Source: Proteus vulgaris
GTDB lineage: Bacteria; Pseudomonadota; Gammaproteobacteria; Enterobacterales; Enterobacteriaceae
Direction of reading: 5' to 3'
Length of the DNA: 64,000 nt
NCBI RefSeq assembly: GCF_033708015.1
Contig: NZ_CP137920.1
Coordinates: 186,001 to 250,000, forward strand
Shown here: positions 23,195 through 33,476 of the stretch, piece after piece
How positions within the stretch are numbered: position 1 is the stretch's first letter
Layout: every line of letters starts with the position of its first letter
Made by a program: the position numbers and the translations under genes
Notes under the pieces: model-generated
What the model was told of the DNA's origin: nothing
Seen by the model: the letters and a program-made list of their open reading frames with translations, nothing else
The model's database searches: none

Positions 23195-24769
23195 ATGGCT
23201 GCTTTTAGACCTTTAAATTCGGCACCAAGTAGCGCTGAATATTTAAAAGCGGCGCTGAGTGCACCTGTTTATGAAGCCGCAATAGTGACTCCACTCCAAG
23301 AGATGACAAAAATCTCGGAACGTTTAGAAAATACCATTTTAGTTAAACGTGAAGATCGACAACCTGTTCACAGCTTTAAATTGCGTGGTGCTTATACCAT
23401 GATTGCAGGGTTGACCCCTGAGCAAAAAGAGAAAGGTGTTGTGACAGCGTCTGCTGGTAATCACGCGCAAGGCGTTGCGTTGTCTGCAAATCGAATGGGT
23501 GTAAAGGCGTTAATTGTGATGCCAGTGGCAACGGCGGATATCAAAGTTGATGCTGTTCGCCAATTTGGTGGAGAAGCACTGCTTTATGGCGCCAACTTTG
23601 ATGAAGCAAAAGCGAAAGCTATCGCGCTATCTGAAGAAATGGGATACACCTTTGTTCCGCCTTTTGATCATCCAGCCGTCATTGCTGGGCAAGCAACATT
23701 GGCAATGGAACTCTTACAACAAGATGTTCATCTTGACCGTATTTTCGTCCCCGTAGGTGGTGGAGGTTTAATTGCTGGAGTTGCTGTATTAATCAAACAG
23801 CTTATGCCAGAAATTAAAGTTATTGGTGTTGAAGCAGAAGATGCAGCATGTTTAAAAGCAGCATTAGAGGCAGGACATCCCGTTGAATTAGCTCGAGTAG
23901 GCTTATTTGCAGAAGGTGTTGCGGTTAAGCGTATTGGTGATGAAACTTTTCGTTTATGCCAAAAATATGTTGATGATGTTATCACCGTAGACAGCGATGC
24001 TATTTGTGCAGCGGTAAAAGATTTATTTGAAGATGTGCGTGCGATTGCAGAGCCTTCAGGGGCATTGGCATTAGCAGGGCTTAAAAAATACGTAGAAGAG
24101 CATCAGATAAAAGGTGAACGTTTAGCACATATACTTTCCGGCGCAAATGTGAATTTTCATGGGCTCCGATATGTTTCTGAGCGCTGTGAGCTAGGCGAAA
24201 AACGTGAAGCATTATTCGCTGTGACGATCCCTGAACAAAAGGGGAGTTTTTTACGTTTCTGCCAAATCTTAGGGCAACGTGTTGTCACTGAATTTAATTA
24301 TCGTTATAGCGATGCAGATCCTGAAAATGCACGTATTTTTGTCGGTGTGCGTTTAAGTCAAGGACTCACAGAGCGTAAAGATATTTTGCGTGAACTTACG
24401 ACTGCGGGTTATCAAGTTGCTGATCTTTCTGACGATGAAATGGCAAAACTTCATGTACGTTATATGGTCGGTGGTCGCCCTCATAAACCACTTAAAGAGC
24501 GTCTATTTAGTTTTGAGTTCCCTGAGTCGCCGGGTGCTTTAATGAAGTTTTTAAAAACATTAGGGACTTATTGGAATATCACATTATTCCACTATCGTAG
24601 TCATGGTACTGATTATGGGCGTGTGCTGGTGGCATTTGAATTACCCGAAACGGAAGGGCGTTTCGAGCGACATTTGGATGCGTTAGGTTATGAATATCAT
24701 GATGAGACAGGAAATCCTTCTTTTCAGTTATTCCTGTCACCACAAACGACAAGCTTAGTCGTGGAGTAA
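23195..24769 (+). CDS. ilvA: Biosynthetic threonine deaminase
   Basis: 524 residues (E. coli 514). It converts threonine to 2-ketobutyrate, the committed step of isoleucine synthesis, and is inhibited by isoleucine and activated by valine. The PLP lysine is K62 in HSFKLRGA, SAGNHAQG binds the substrate carboxylate, and GGGGLIAG binds PLP phosphate. Two C-terminal ACT-like regulatory domains cover about residues 335-510 (SPGALMKFLKTLG in the second). The last 15 nt overlap the convergent ilvY. Confidence 0.98.
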   Translation: MAAFRPLNSAPSSAEYLKAALSAPVYEAAIVTPLQEMTKISERLENTILVKREDRQPVHSFKLRGAYTMIAGLTPEQKEKGVVTASAGNHAQGVALSANRMGVKALIVMPVATADIKVDAVRQFGGEALLYGANFDEAKAKAIALSEEMGYTFVPPFDHPAVIAGQATLAMELLQQDVHLDRIFVPVGGGGLIAGVAVLIKQLMPEIKVIGVEAEDAACLKAALEAGHPVELARVGLFAEGVAVKRIGDETFRLCQKYVDDVITVDSDAICAAVKDLFEDVRAIAEPSGALALAGLKKYVEEHQIKGERLAHILSGANVNFHGLRYVSERCELGEKREALFAVTIPEQKGSFLRFCQILGQRVVTEFNYRYSDADPENARIFVGVRLSQGLTERKDILRELTTAGYQVADLSDDEMAKLHVRYMVGGRPHKPLKERLFSFEFPESPGALMKFLKTLGTYWNITLFHYRSHGTDYGRVLVAFELPETEGRFERHLDALGYEYHDETGNPSFQLFLSPQTTSLVVE

Positions 24770-25642
24770 TCGCCAAAAAGCGTTGATCACTGGCTCTTGA
24801 AGGCGTTTGTGTGATCCGCAAACGCCTAATTCGAAAGGTTCTACCATTGAAATATTATCTAATAAAGAGATGCGGTTACGAACGGGCTCAGGGCAGTTAT
24901 CAACGACAACTTGTGGAATAAGTGCAATACCACAACCTAACGCAACCATTGAGACAATGGCTTCATGTCCTGAAACAGTCGCATAAATTAAGGGATTAAG
25001 GATACGGTGGCGTTTAAACCATAATGCAATTCGTTGTCGCGATGGCCCATGTTCAGGAATGATAAATGGAATATTGAGCCAATCGGGTTTCTCTTGTGTT
25101 ACTAGATGACGAACATTACAAGGCAGAGCGGGTGCAATCAGTACCAATGGGATCTCGCCTATTTTTTCAAAACAGATATTTTCAGGCAGTTTTTCAGGTT
25201 TTCCAGCAATACCTAAATCGGCTTCATCAGATTGCACTTTATCGACTGCATCAGCCGCATCGCCAGTGGTGAGTTTTATTTCAACCAATGGGTTTTCTGC
25301 ACGAAAACGGTCAAGAATCGGGGGTAAATGGCTATAAGCCGCGGTTACAGAGCAAAATAGGCGCAATTCGCCAGAAAGGCTTGGGCTATTTTGATTTAGC
25401 GTGTGCTTAAGCTGCTTGTATTGCAATAAGGTTTGTTGAGCATAGCGTTTTAACTGTTCGCCTGCCTCGGTGAGAGCCACTTGTCTGTTATCACGTAAAA
25501 ACAGAGGATGGCCTAAACTTTCTTCTAGACGTTGAATTTGCCGAGAGAGTGTAGAAGGACTGACGTGCATAGCTTGTGCCGTCTTGGTGAAGTGACAGCT
25601 TTCAGCTAAATGCAGGAAAAGTTTTAGATCACGAATATCCAT
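24755..25642 (-). CDS. ilvY: LysR-family activator IlvY
   Basis: 295 residues (E. coli IlvY 297). It activates ilvC in response to acetolactate or acetohydroxybutyrate and represses itself. N-terminal helix-turn-helix MDIRDLKLFLHLAESCHFTK, TAQAMHVSPSTLSRQIQRLE; effector domain from about residue 90. It is divergent from ilvC across 170 bp, which holds a LysR-type operator, and convergent with ilvA. Confidence 0.96.
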   Translation of the reverse strand: MDIRDLKLFLHLAESCHFTKTAQAMHVSPSTLSRQIQRLEESLGHPLFLRDNRQVALTEAGEQLKRYAQQTLLQYKQLKHTLNQNSPSLSGELRLFCSVTAAYSHLPPILDRFRAENPLVEIKLTTGDAADAVDKVQSDEADLGIAGKPEKLPENICFEKIGEIPLVLIAPALPCNVRHLVTQEKPDWLNIPFIIPEHGPSRQRIALWFKRHRILNPLIYATVSGHEAIVSMVALGCGIALIPQVVVDNCPEPVRNRISLLDNISMVEPFELGVCGSHKRLQEPVINAFWRLLHD

Positions 25643-25673
25643 TGCCAGCCACCTTAGGTGATAAAAAAGAACG

Positions 25674-25688
25674 TTGCATTTTTTGCAA
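25674..25688. promoter_or_regulatory. Candidate IlvY operator
   Basis: TTGCATTTTTTGCAA is a perfect inverted repeat (arms TTGCA) with an inner T-N11-A, the LysR-type operator pattern. It lies 32 bp from the ilvY start in the ilvY-ilvC divergent region, as expected for the IlvY O1 operator. A second operator closer to ilvC is expected but less clear. Confidence 0.6.
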
Positions 25689-25812
25689 TACTATCTTGTA
25701 AATATATCAATTTAAGCAATGGCTTTCATCCCATATAGTAAAGTCATGCAACACCTCACAGAGCGTGAGGATAATAACAGCAAACACATACACAACGATT
25801 TTGGAGTCTTCT

Positions 25813-27288
25813 ATGACAAATTATTTTAATACATTGAATCTGCGTCAGCAGTTGTCGCAATTAGGTAAATGTCGCTTTATGTCACGTGAAGAATTTGCTG
25901 ATGAAGCAAATTACCTGAAAGGCAAAAAAGTCGTTATCGTTGGTTGTGGCGCCCAAGGTCTGAATCAAGGTTTAAATATGCGTGATTCAGGCTTGAATAT
26001 CGCGTATGCCTTACGTCAAGAAGCGATTGATGAGAAACGTGCATCATGGCGTCGTGCAACCGAAAACGGTTTTGAGGTTGGAACCTATGAAGCGTTGATC
26101 CCTCAAGCAGATTTAGTTGTTAACTTAACGCCAGATAAACAGCATTCTGCTGTTGTTCAAGCCGTTCAGCCGTTGATGAAATCAGGTGCAGCATTAGGTT
26201 ACTCCCATGGCTTTAATATCGTTGAAGTAGGCGAAAAAATTCGTGATGACATCACTGTTGTGATGGTTGCACCAAAATGCCCAGGTACAGAAGTTCGTGA
26301 AGAATATAAGCGTGGTTTTGGTGTTCCCACTCTGATTGCTGTTCACCCTGAAAATGACGCAAAAGGTGAAGGTATGGCGATTGCCAAAGCATGGGCCGCA
26401 GCAACAGGGGGGCATCGTGCCGGTGTTTTAGAGTCTTCTTTCGTCGCTGAAGTTAAATCAGACTTAATGGGTGAGCAAACTATTCTGTGCGGTATGTTAC
26501 AAGCTGGCTCTCTGTTATGTTACGACAAAATGGTTGCAGATGGTGTTGAACCTGGTTATGCAGGTAAGTTGCTCCAATTTGGTTGGGAAACGATTACAGA
26601 AGCACTCAAGCAAGGTGGGATCACCTTGATGATGGATAGATTATCTAACCCTGCGAAAATGCGCGCTTATGCATTATCAGAACAACTGAAAGAGATTATG
26701 GCCCCTCTGTTTGCGAAACACATGGATGATATCATTTCAGGTAAATTCTCTGAAACTATGATGGCTGATTGGGCAAATGATGATAAAAACTTGCTGACAT
26801 GGCGTGAAGAAACGGGAGCAAGTGCATTTGAAAATTACCCTGAATATGAGGGTAAAATCAGTGAACAAGAGTATTTTGATCACGGTGTATTAATGGTTGC
26901 AATGGTTAAAGCCGGTGTTGAATTAGCCTTTGATACCATGATTGAAGCAGGCATTTTTGCAGAGTCAGCTTATTATGAATCACTGCATGAGTTGCCATTA
27001 ATCGCGAATACCATCGCTCGTAAGCGTTTATATGAAATGAATGTGGTTATCTCTGATACTGCAGAATATGGTAACTATTTGTTCTCATTCGCTGTTGTTC
27101 CTATGCTGAAAGAGTTTATGACAACATTGCAACCTGGTGATTTAGCGAAGAAAGTTCAAGATAATGGTACCGATAATGCACAATTACGTGATATCAATGA
27201 CGCTATTCGTCAGCATCCAATTGAAGCTGTAGGTAAAACCTTGCGTGGATATATGACGGATATGAAGAAAATTGCCGTCGCCAACTAA
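25813..27288 (+). CDS. ilvC: Ketol-acid reductoisomerase (class II)
   Basis: 491 residues from the ATG at 25813 ([20 protein letters not shown]), exactly the E. coli length; the frame extends upstream to 25765 without support. It isomerises and reduces acetolactate and acetohydroxybutyrate using NADPH and Mg. NADPH loop [17 protein letters not shown] near residue 42. Two C-terminal knotted domains, the class II form, with metal ligands in [13 protein letters not shown] and the second repeat SEYFD-type helix. Ribosome site TTGGAG. It is followed by a complex of repeats that carries its terminator. Confidence 0.98.
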   Translation: MTNYFNTLNLRQQLSQLGKCRFMSREEFADEANYLKGKKVVIVGCGAQGLNQGLNMRDSGLNIAYALRQEAIDEKRASWRRATENGFEVGTYEALIPQADLVVNLTPDKQHSAVVQAVQPLMKSGAALGYSHGFNIVEVGEKIRDDITVVMVAPKCPGTEVREEYKRGFGVPTLIAVHPENDAKGEGMAIAKAWAAATGGHRAGVLESSFVAEVKSDLMGEQTILCGMLQAGSLLCYDKMVADGVEPGYAGKLLQFGWETITEALKQGGITLMMDRLSNPAKMRAYALSEQLKEIMAPLFAKHMDDIISGKFSETMMADWANDDKNLLTWREETGASAFENYPEYEGKISEQEYFDHGVLMVAMVKAGVELAFDTMIEAGIFAESAYYESLHELPLIANTIARKRLYEMNVVISDTAEYGNYLFSFAVVPMLKEFMTTLQPGDLAKKVQDNGTDNAQLRDINDAIRQHPIEAVGKTLRGYMTDMKKIAVAN

Positions 27289-27295
27289 CTTTCCG

Positions 27296-27359
27296 ATTTT
27301 TCGTCGCTCTTTACGCGATAAGTGCGTTGGCTATGCTCGGTTATCCTAGTCACATACTA
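27296..27359 (+). repeat. Duplicated left half of the ERIC element
   Basis: 64 bp, starting 7 bp after the ilvC stop, repeated directly at 27360-27423 with only a few differences (TATGCTCGGTTATCCT against TACACTCGGTTACCCA). As it lacks the right half it cannot fold as a full ERIC. Confidence 0.85.
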
Positions 27360-27486
27360 ATTTTTCGTCGCTCTTTACGCGATAAGTGCGTTGGCTACAC
27401 TCGGTTACCCAAGTCACATACTAATGTATGCTCCTTGGGATAACCTCCTTTGCCGCCTTCTTCTCACGTAAATAGCTTAGAAAAAT
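27360..27486. repeat. ERIC element (127-bp imperfect palindrome)
   Basis: Exactly 127 bp from ATTTTTC to its complement GAAAAAT. Nested arms are TTTACG (27374-27379) with CGTAAA (27467-27472) and GGTTACCC (27403-27410) with GGGATAACC (27437-27445), all centred near 27424. The core (TTGGCTACACTCGG, AGTCACATACTA, ATGTATGCTCC, TTGGGATAACC, TTTGCCGCCTTC) matches the ERIC consensus block by block from memory. ERICs are non-coding intergenic repeats that are probably mobilised in trans. Confidence 0.88.
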
Positions 27487-27515
27487 AAGCAAAAAATGAA
27501 GGTTGTATTTTATTG

Positions 27516-27548
27516 AAAACCGTATTTCTTAATGAAGTACGGTTTTTT
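27516..27548 (+). terminator. ilvC terminator (tandem copy 1)
   Basis: AAACCGTA (27517-27524) pairs perfectly with TACGGTTT (27538-27545), then a T tract. It is the first rho-independent terminator met by ilvC transcription. Confidence 0.85.
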
Positions 27549-27671
27549 GTTTTTTATCGTTTCAGGAAAATTGAAAGAGAGAATGTATGCTATTGTAACT
27601 ATCCTTTGTCGCCTTCTTCTCTCGCAAATAGTTTAGAAAAATAAGCAAAAAATGAAGGTTGTATTTTATTG

Positions 27672-27704
27672 AAAACTGTATTTCTTAATGAAGTACGGTT
27701 TTTT
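27672..27704 (+). terminator. Terminator, tandem copy 2
   Basis: AAACTGTA with TACGGTTT. The C-to-T change relative to copy 1 gives a U-G pair, so the stem is kept, followed by six Ts. Confidence 0.78.
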
Positions 27705-27820
27705 ATCGTTTCAGGAAAATTGAAAGAGGGAGTGTATGCTATTGCAACTATCCTTTGTCGCCTTCTTCTCACGTAAATAGCTTAGAAAAATAAGCAAAAA
27801 ATGAAGGTTGTATTTTATTG

Positions 27821-27853
27821 AAAACCGTATTTCTTAATGAAGTACGGTTTTTT
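27821..27853 (+). terminator. Terminator, tandem copy 3
   Basis: Same perfect stem as copy 1 (AAACCGTA with TACGGTTT) and a T tract. Confidence 0.8.
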
Positions 27854-27976
27854 GTTTTTTATCGTTTCAGGAAAATTGAAAGAGAGAATGTATGCTATTG
27901 TAACTATCCTTTGTCGCCTTCTTCTCTCGCAAATAGTTTAGAAAAATAAGCAAAAAATGAAGGTTGTATTTTATTG

Positions 27977-28009
27977 AAAACTGTATTTCTTAATGAAGTA
28001 CGGTTTTTT
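27977..28009 (+). terminator. Terminator, tandem copy 4
   Basis: Same stem as copy 2 with one U-G pair. It lies about 100 bp before the rep start and thus insulates rep from ilvC. Confidence 0.78.
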
Positions 28010-28060
28010 ATCGTTTCAGGAAAATTGAAAGAGGGAATACTCAAGACTTTGGTTGGTTTC

Positions 28061-28069
28061 TGCTACAAT
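28061..28069 (+). promoter_or_regulatory. Likely rep promoter (extended -10)
   Basis: TGCTACAAT is an extended -10 (TGN plus TACAAT). It lies just beyond the last repeat unit and about 44 nt before the rep ATG. No good -35 is seen at 17 bp, which extended -10 promoters can lack. Confidence 0.5.
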
Positions 28070-28112
28070 TATCCCCCGTCATGTTCTTGGTTAATTGAAG
28101 TTTGGAAAACGT

Positions 28113-30137
28113 ATGCGATTAAATCCTGGTCAGCAAAAAGCAGTGGAATATGTGTCAGGCCCTTGTTTGGTCTTGGCAGGTGCAGGATCAGGTAAAACAC
28201 GGGTTATTACCAATAAAATTGCACATCTTATTCGTCAATGCCAATACTCAGCAAAGCAGATCGCGGCAGTTACGTTTACCAATAAAGCTGCGCGTGAAAT
28301 GAAAGAGCGTGTCGCTCAAACCTTAGGTCGCCAAGAAGCGAAGGGATTGATGATCTCAACGTTCCATACCTTGGGATTAGAAATTATTAAACGTGAATAT
28401 AAAGCGCTAGGTATTAAAGCGAAATTTTCATTGTTTGATGATCAAGACCAATCGGCATTACTCAAAGAATTAACGGCTGATTTATTAGAAGAAGATAAAG
28501 ATTTACTTTCTCAGTTAAAAAGCCAAATCTCTAACTGGAAAAATGATCTTCTCACGCCAGAGCAAGTCATAGGAATAGCGAGATCGCAGCAAGATCATAC
28601 CTTTGCAGAATGTTTTCGACGTTACGAGCAACACCTGCGTAGTTGTAACGTGCTCGACTTTGATGACTTAATTAGCCGACCGACCATGTTATTACGTACG
28701 AATGAAGAAGTGAGAGAACGTTGGCAACGACGTATTCGTTATTTGCTGGTGGATGAATATCAGGATACTAATACAAGCCAATATGAATTGGTCAAATGGT
28801 TGGTCGGTGAAAGGGCTCGCTTTACGGTTGTTGGTGATGATGACCAATCAATTTATTCATGGCGTGGCGCTCGTCCTCAAAATCTAGTGTTATTACAAAA
28901 AGATTTTCCACAACTTAATGTGATTAAGCTGGAACAAAATTATCGCTCTTCTGGACGTATTCTAAAATCAGCGAATATCTTGATTGAAAATAATCCCCAT
29001 GTTTTTGAAAAACGGTTATTTTCAGAATTAGGTTATGGTGATGAACTGCGGGTTTTAACGGCAAATAATGAAGAGCATGAAGCTGAACGTGTAGCTGGTG
29101 AATTAATTGCTCATCACTTTATTAATAAAACTAATTATAAGGATTATGCGATCCTTTATCGTGGTAACCATCAATCCCGTATTTTTGAAAAATACTTGAT
29201 GCAAAATCGTATTCCTTATCGCATTTCAGGTGAAACTTCTTTTTTCTCACGAGAAGAGATAAAAGATATTTTGGCCTATTTGCGGGTCATTACTAATCCT
29301 GATGATGATGCGGCATTTTTACGTATTGTGAATAAACCGCGTCGTGAAATCGGGCCTATGACCATTCAAAAGTTAGGTGAGTGGGCAAAAATTAGAGATA
29401 AAAGCTTATACAATGCCTGTTTTGATTTGGGATTAAGTCAAACATTAACAGGTCGAGGATTGAATTCATTACAAGCATTCTCACAATGGATGTCGCGTAT
29501 AGTACAGAAATCAGAACGAGAGCCACTATTAGCCGTACGTGACTTATTGCATGAAATGGATTATGAAAGTTGGTTATATGAAACCTCAAGTAGTGCGAAA
29601 GCCGCAGAAATGAGGATGAAAAATATTAATCAGCTATTTTTATGGATGAGTGAAATGCTTGAAGGTGATGAATTACATGAGCCTATGACGCTTTCTCAAG
29701 TCGTTAACCGTTTTACCTTGCGCGATATGATGGAGCGAGGAGAAACAGAAGAAGAGTTAGATCAAGTTCAGTTAATGACTTTGCATGCTTCTAAAGGTCT
29801 TGAATTTCCTCATGTGTTTCTCGTTGGAATGGAAGAAGGGATATTGCCACACCAAAGTAGTATTGATGAAGATAATGTAGATGAAGAAAGGCGTCTTGCT
29901 TATGTGGGAATTACGCGTGCACAAAAAACACTCACGTTTACATTATGTAAGGAAAGACGTCAATACGGTGAATTAATCAAACCTGAACCAAGCCGTTTTC
30001 TTTATGAATTACCTCAAGATGATTTGAATTGGGATACCAATAAAAAGAAAGCATTAAGTGCTGAGGAAAAACAAGAGAAAGGGCAAAAAGGTGTTGCAGG
30101 ATTAAGAGCTATGTTAGCAAGGCATAAACCTGAATAG
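28113..30137 (+). CDS. rep: ATP-dependent DNA helicase Rep
   Basis: 674 residues from the ATG at 28113 ([20 protein letters not shown]); E. coli Rep has 673. A 3'-5' superfamily 1A helicase that travels with the replisome and clears proteins from DNA. Motif [10 protein letters not shown] at about residue 25, motif [12 protein letters not shown], motif [17 protein letters not shown], motif [10 protein letters not shown], motif [13 protein letters not shown] and motif [11 protein letters not shown] are all intact. The paralogue uvrD begins at 62385. It stands alone, convergent with gppA. Confidence 0.98.
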   Translation: MRLNPGQQKAVEYVSGPCLVLAGAGSGKTRVITNKIAHLIRQCQYSAKQIAAVTFTNKAAREMKERVAQTLGRQEAKGLMISTFHTLGLEIIKREYKALGIKAKFSLFDDQDQSALLKELTADLLEEDKDLLSQLKSQISNWKNDLLTPEQVIGIARSQQDHTFAECFRRYEQHLRSCNVLDFDDLISRPTMLLRTNEEVRERWQRRIRYLLVDEYQDTNTSQYELVKWLVGERARFTVVGDDDQSIYSWRGARPQNLVLLQKDFPQLNVIKLEQNYRSSGRILKSANILIENNPHVFEKRLFSELGYGDELRVLTANNEEHEAERVAGELIAHHFINKTNYKDYAILYRGNHQSRIFEKYLMQNRIPYRISGETSFFSREEIKDILAYLRVITNPDDDAAFLRIVNKPRREIGPMTIQKLGEWAKIRDKSLYNACFDLGLSQTLTGRGLNSLQAFSQWMSRIVQKSEREPLLAVRDLLHEMDYESWLYETSSSAKAAEMRMKNINQLFLWMSEMLEGDELHEPMTLSQVVNRFTLRDMMERGETEEELDQVQLMTLHASKGLEFPHVFLVGMEEGILPHQSSIDEDNVDEERRLAYVGITRAQKTLTFTLCKERRQYGELIKPEPSRFLYELPQDDLNWDTNKKKALSAEEKQEKGQKGVAGLRAMLARHKPE

Positions 30138-30213
30138 AATAAAAGTGGTAGATAAATAAACCCCTTGACATATTGATGTCCAAGGGGTTCTTATTTTTGT
30201 ATAAGTAAAAAGG

Positions 30214-31722
30214 CTAACTTATACGAGAGCTATTTTGTTCTTCAATTATTAAAGACCAATGAACATAACTCTGAAGTTGGATCTCTTCTTGGAGATTTTC
30301 AGCGCGTAACGGGTGCTCATTAAGCCATTGATATGGCAATGTAATAATGAGTTTTTCATCTTCAGTGCGTAATCGCAATGCTGGGAGAGTATCATCACGG
30401 CGACGACTAGCAAAAATGATGGCTAACCGCAGTAAACGCACTAGTTGAGTAGCTTGAGTGATCGGTAAGGCGTTTTGATGATTAAGAGGCGCAAGATCGA
30501 TGATCCCTGTTTGGTTTTTTAGCAAAGAAGCCAATAAACGTCGTTGTGCAGGTGTGTATCCTGGTAAATCAAGATGAGAGATCAGATAGCTCGCATGTGA
30601 AGGGGCTTGGCGGAAATCGACACTTAGGCCGATTTCATGTAATGCGCAGGCACTATTAAGCAACTCACGGCAACGATTATCTAACTGCCAATTCTTGCTG
30701 ACTTGGATAAAAAAGTGTTCTGCAAGTTGTTGAACTCGGTGTGCTTGCTCAATATCAATCTGAAATCGACGCTGAATATTACGAAGAGTACGTTGGCGGA
30801 TGTCCTGCTCAATAGGAAGATGTAACATTCCATAGACTAAGCCTTCTCGTAATGCACCGCCTGCTAAAATCATATTGTCGATATGTAATGTTTCAAATAT
30901 AGCGATTAAGATGGCAAGCCCACTCGGAAACACTAAGGCCCGTTCAAAAGTCAGCCCTTCAATTTCCAATTCTTCCAGTTTTCCACATTCAATGGCTTTG
31001 TGCTTGAGCCGTTCAAGCTTAGGTAAGGTGATTAATTCATCCATACCTTGAGCTATCATGATTTCTTGCAACGCTTGTACAGTACCAGAGGCGCCCACAC
31101 ACACTTGCCAGCCTTGTTCAATTAATTTATCCGCCACGGGGGCGAGTATCGCTTTAGCTGCTTCTTGTGCTTTCGCAAAATTTTCTTGAGTTAAAGAGCG
31201 ATCAGTAAAATAACGCTCTAACCAAGTGACACAGCCCATACTTAAGCTCATTAATTGTGTCGTTTTAGCGCCTGTACCAGTAACCAGTTCGGTGCTGCCT
31301 CCACCGATATCGACGACTAAACGTTGTTCTGCACCACCAGTGGTATGTGCAACGCCACGATAGATAAGGCGTGCTTCTTCCTCACCACTAATAACATGAA
31401 CAGTATTGCCTAATATTTCAGACGCTTTTGCGACAAAAATATCTGCATTTTTAGCAATACGTAATGTGGCTGTTGCGACGACTCTGATTTGTTCAGCCGG
31501 AATATCACGTAGATATTCAGAAAAAAGTCGTAAACATTGCCAACCGCGTTCCATTGCCTGCTCTGACAATTCATTTTCACTGTTTAGGCCAGCTGCGAGT
31601 CGAACTTTACGTTTCACGCGGGAAAGGACTTGTATAGAGCCCGCGATTTCTCGAACGACTAACATATGAAAACTGTTAGAACCTAAATCAATAGCAGCAT
31701 AAAGTGATGAGGATTTCAGCAT
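30214..31722 (-). CDS. gppA: Guanosine-5'-triphosphate,3'-diphosphate pyrophosphatase GppA
   Basis: 502 residues (E. coli GppA 494). It hydrolyses pppGpp to ppGpp and belongs to the Ppx/GppA actin-like ATPase superfamily. Phosphate 1 loop [14 protein letters not shown] near residue 10, catalytic [12 protein letters not shown] near residue 120, phosphate 2 loop [12 protein letters not shown] near residue 145, and a C-terminal HD-like helical domain. It begins 3 nt after the rhlB stop, so the pair is an operon, as in E. coli. A Ppx function is less likely because of the rhlB neighbour. Confidence 0.95.
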   Translation of the reverse strand: MLKSSSLYAAIDLGSNSFHMLVVREIAGSIQVLSRVKRKVRLAAGLNSENELSEQAMERGWQCLRLFSEYLRDIPAEQIRVVATATLRIAKNADIFVAKASEILGNTVHVISGEEEARLIYRGVAHTTGGAEQRLVVDIGGGSTELVTGTGAKTTQLMSLSMGCVTWLERYFTDRSLTQENFAKAQEAAKAILAPVADKLIEQGWQVCVGASGTVQALQEIMIAQGMDELITLPKLERLKHKAIECGKLEELEIEGLTFERALVFPSGLAILIAIFETLHIDNMILAGGALREGLVYGMLHLPIEQDIRQRTLRNIQRRFQIDIEQAHRVQQLAEHFFIQVSKNWQLDNRCRELLNSACALHEIGLSVDFRQAPSHASYLISHLDLPGYTPAQRRLLASLLKNQTGIIDLAPLNHQNALPITQATQLVRLLRLAIIFASRRRDDTLPALRLRTEDEKLIITLPYQWLNEHPLRAENLQEEIQLQSYVHWSLIIEEQNSSRIS

Positions 31723-31725
31723 AAT

Positions 31726-33030
31726 TTATGGATGACTCGGGCGTTTATTTCGGTTGTTACGGTGAGTATTATTTCCTCTATTATTTCGCACTGACGCATT
31801 ATTGCGACGAGGCTGACCTTGTCGAGGACGATGACGGCGTTTAGGCTCAGGAAGATCAGCTAATAACGCATCACTATTATATTTACTCACTGGGATAGCA
31901 TGTTGAATATAAGTCTCAATTGCAGGTAAATTTAGCGCATATTCTTCACACGCAAGACTGATTGAGTTACCACTATTTCCAGCACGTCCCGTTCTACCAA
32001 TACGGTGAACATAGTCTTCGCAATCATCAGGTAAATCATAGTTAAAAACATGAGTGACCGATGGAATATGGAGCCCCCTAGCGGCAACGTCAGTGGCGAC
32101 CAGAATATCAATATTACCTTGGGTAAAATCTTCTAAAATGCGTAGACGTTTTTTCTGAGGAACATCACCTGTTAATAAACCAACACGGTGTCCATCTGCG
32201 GCAAGATGTGCCCAAATATCGTCACAACGATGTTTTGTATTGGCGAAAATAATACAGCGATCCGGCCATTCTTCTTCAATTAGTGTTTGAAGAAGACGCA
32301 TTTTCTCTTCATTTGAAGGATAGAAGAGTTCTTCTTTTATGCTAAAACCTGTTTTTTGTTCAGGTTCAACTTCAACATACTCAGGGTTATTCATCTGCTC
32401 AAAAGCCAGCTCTCTTACGCGGTAAGAAAGTGTCGCAGAAAACAGCATATTCATACGCTCAGCAGCAACTGGCATCCGACGGAAAATCCAACGAATATCT
32501 TTGATAAAGCCAAGATCGTACATTCTGTCAGCTTCATCAAGCACCACAACCTGGATTGCGTTAAGGTTAATATGACCTTGCTTAACGTAGTCAATTAAAC
32601 GACCTGTTGTGCCAATAACAATATCGACACCATTACTTAATACTTTGAGTTGTTCGTCATAGCCATCGCCACCATAGGCGAGACCCATTTTAATTCCTGT
32701 ATGTTGCGCAAGCTCTTTAGCATCAGAATAAATCTGCACGGCTAATTCGCGTGTTGGTGCCATAATAAGAGCACGAGGTTGATTAGTTTCATGCCCTTCT
32801 TTAGCAGGGTGTGTTAAAAGATAATGGAACGTTGAGGTTAAAAACGCCAACGTTTTGCCTGTTCCTGTTTGGGCTTGCCCGGCAATGTCTTGACCTTTCA
32901 CAGTGATAGGTAACGTCAATGCCTGAATTTGTGTACAATTAGAGAACCCTTTTTTCTCAAGGGCTTCTATCACTTTTGGATGCAAGGCGAAGTCGGAAAA
33001 CTTCTTTTCTGTCAAATATGTTTTGCTCAT
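31726..33030 (-). CDS. rhlB: ATP-dependent RNA helicase RhlB
   Basis: 434 residues (E. coli 421). A DEAD-box helicase of the RNA degradosome that feeds structured RNA to PNPase on RNase E. The Q motif is [14 protein letters not shown], Walker A AQTGTGKT, motif Ib [12 protein letters not shown] box VLDEADRM, motif III SATLS, and motif [12 protein letters not shown]. The C-terminal tail from about residue 395 is unusually rich in R, N, P and H ([14 protein letters not shown]), a basic disordered RNA-binding tail that accounts for the extra length. Divergent from trxA. Confidence 0.97.
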   Translation of the reverse strand: MSKTYLTEKKFSDFALHPKVIEALEKKGFSNCTQIQALTLPITVKGQDIAGQAQTGTGKTLAFLTSTFHYLLTHPAKEGHETNQPRALIMAPTRELAVQIYSDAKELAQHTGIKMGLAYGGDGYDEQLKVLSNGVDIVIGTTGRLIDYVKQGHINLNAIQVVVLDEADRMYDLGFIKDIRWIFRRMPVAAERMNMLFSATLSYRVRELAFEQMNNPEYVEVEPEQKTGFSIKEELFYPSNEEKMRLLQTLIEEEWPDRCIIFANTKHRCDDIWAHLAADGHRVGLLTGDVPQKKRLRILEDFTQGNIDILVATDVAARGLHIPSVTHVFNYDLPDDCEDYVHRIGRTGRAGNSGNSISLACEEYALNLPAIETYIQHAIPVSKYNSDALLADLPEPKRRHRPRQGQPRRNNASVRNNRGNNTHRNNRNKRPSHP

Positions 33031-33149
33031 AATGTAATAGAATATCAGTTATGGGTTGCATTACAAAAGTTTATCCGCTGAAATGCAGACAGACTTTTGT
33101 TATTTAATGTTACACTGGTACGGTCAATATTATTCTTTGGAGTAGAACA

Positions 33150-33476
33150 ATGAGCGATAAAATCCTTCACTTATCTGACAGCAAATTCGATGCTGATGTA
33201 TTAAATGCAACCGGCCCTGTGCTCGTTGATTTCTGGGCTGAATGGTGTGGCCCATGTAAAATGATTGCTCCTATTCTAGATGAAGTTGCAACAGAATACG
33301 CTGGTAAATTAACAGTTGCGAAGCTAAACATCGATCAAAACCCGCTGACAGCACCAAAATACGGTATTCGTGGTATTCCTACACTGATTTTATTCAAAAA
33401 CGGTGCAGTTGCTGCGACTAAAGTGGGCGCATTGTCAAAAACTCAACTAAAAGAGTTTTTAGACGAAAATATCTAA
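33150..33476 (+). CDS. trxA: Thioredoxin 1
   Basis: 108 residues. The general cytosolic disulfide reductant, reduced by TrxB and NADPH. The active site WCGPCK is at about residues 32-37 in [13 protein letters not shown]; the cis-proline loop is [10 protein letters not shown]. Ribosome site TTTGGAGTAG. It lies upstream of rho in the same direction, separated by 564 bp. An 8-bp stem (ATATCTAA and its complement) spans the stop codon, but without a T tract. Confidence 0.98.
   Translation: MSDKILHLSDSKFDADVLNATGPVLVDFWAEWCGPCKMIAPILDEVATEYAGKLTVAKLNIDQNPLTAPKYGIRGIPTLILFKNGAVAATKVGALSKTQLKEFLDENI

Larger units (their letters stand above)
27423..28037 (+). repeat. Four tandem units of ERIC right half plus ilvC terminator
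   Basis: Units begin at the AATGTATGCT-type motif at about 27423, 27582, 27731 and 27887, and the last ends near 28037. Each unit has the right half of ERIC and about 90 bp of non-ERIC tail with a terminator. Units 1 and 3 are one type, units 2 and 4 another (a 7-bp GTTTTTT deletion and CACGTAAATAGC against CTCGCAAATAGT), so the array is an ABAB duplication of a dimer of about 305 bp. Types are nearly identical, which implies recent amplification. No protein is supported here. Confidence 0.92.

Noticed and set aside
27423..28037. Array of spaced repeats as a CRISPR
   Set aside because: Units are about 150 bp, near-identical along their whole length and contain terminators; no short repeats with unique spacers and no cas genes.
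28095..28112. TTG start for rep six codons upstream
   Set aside because: MRLNPGQQ at 28113 is the conserved N-terminus.
27974..28195. 73-codon frame entering the start of rep
   Set aside because: It spans a terminator, the rep promoter and the rep N-terminus out of frame; nothing supports translation.
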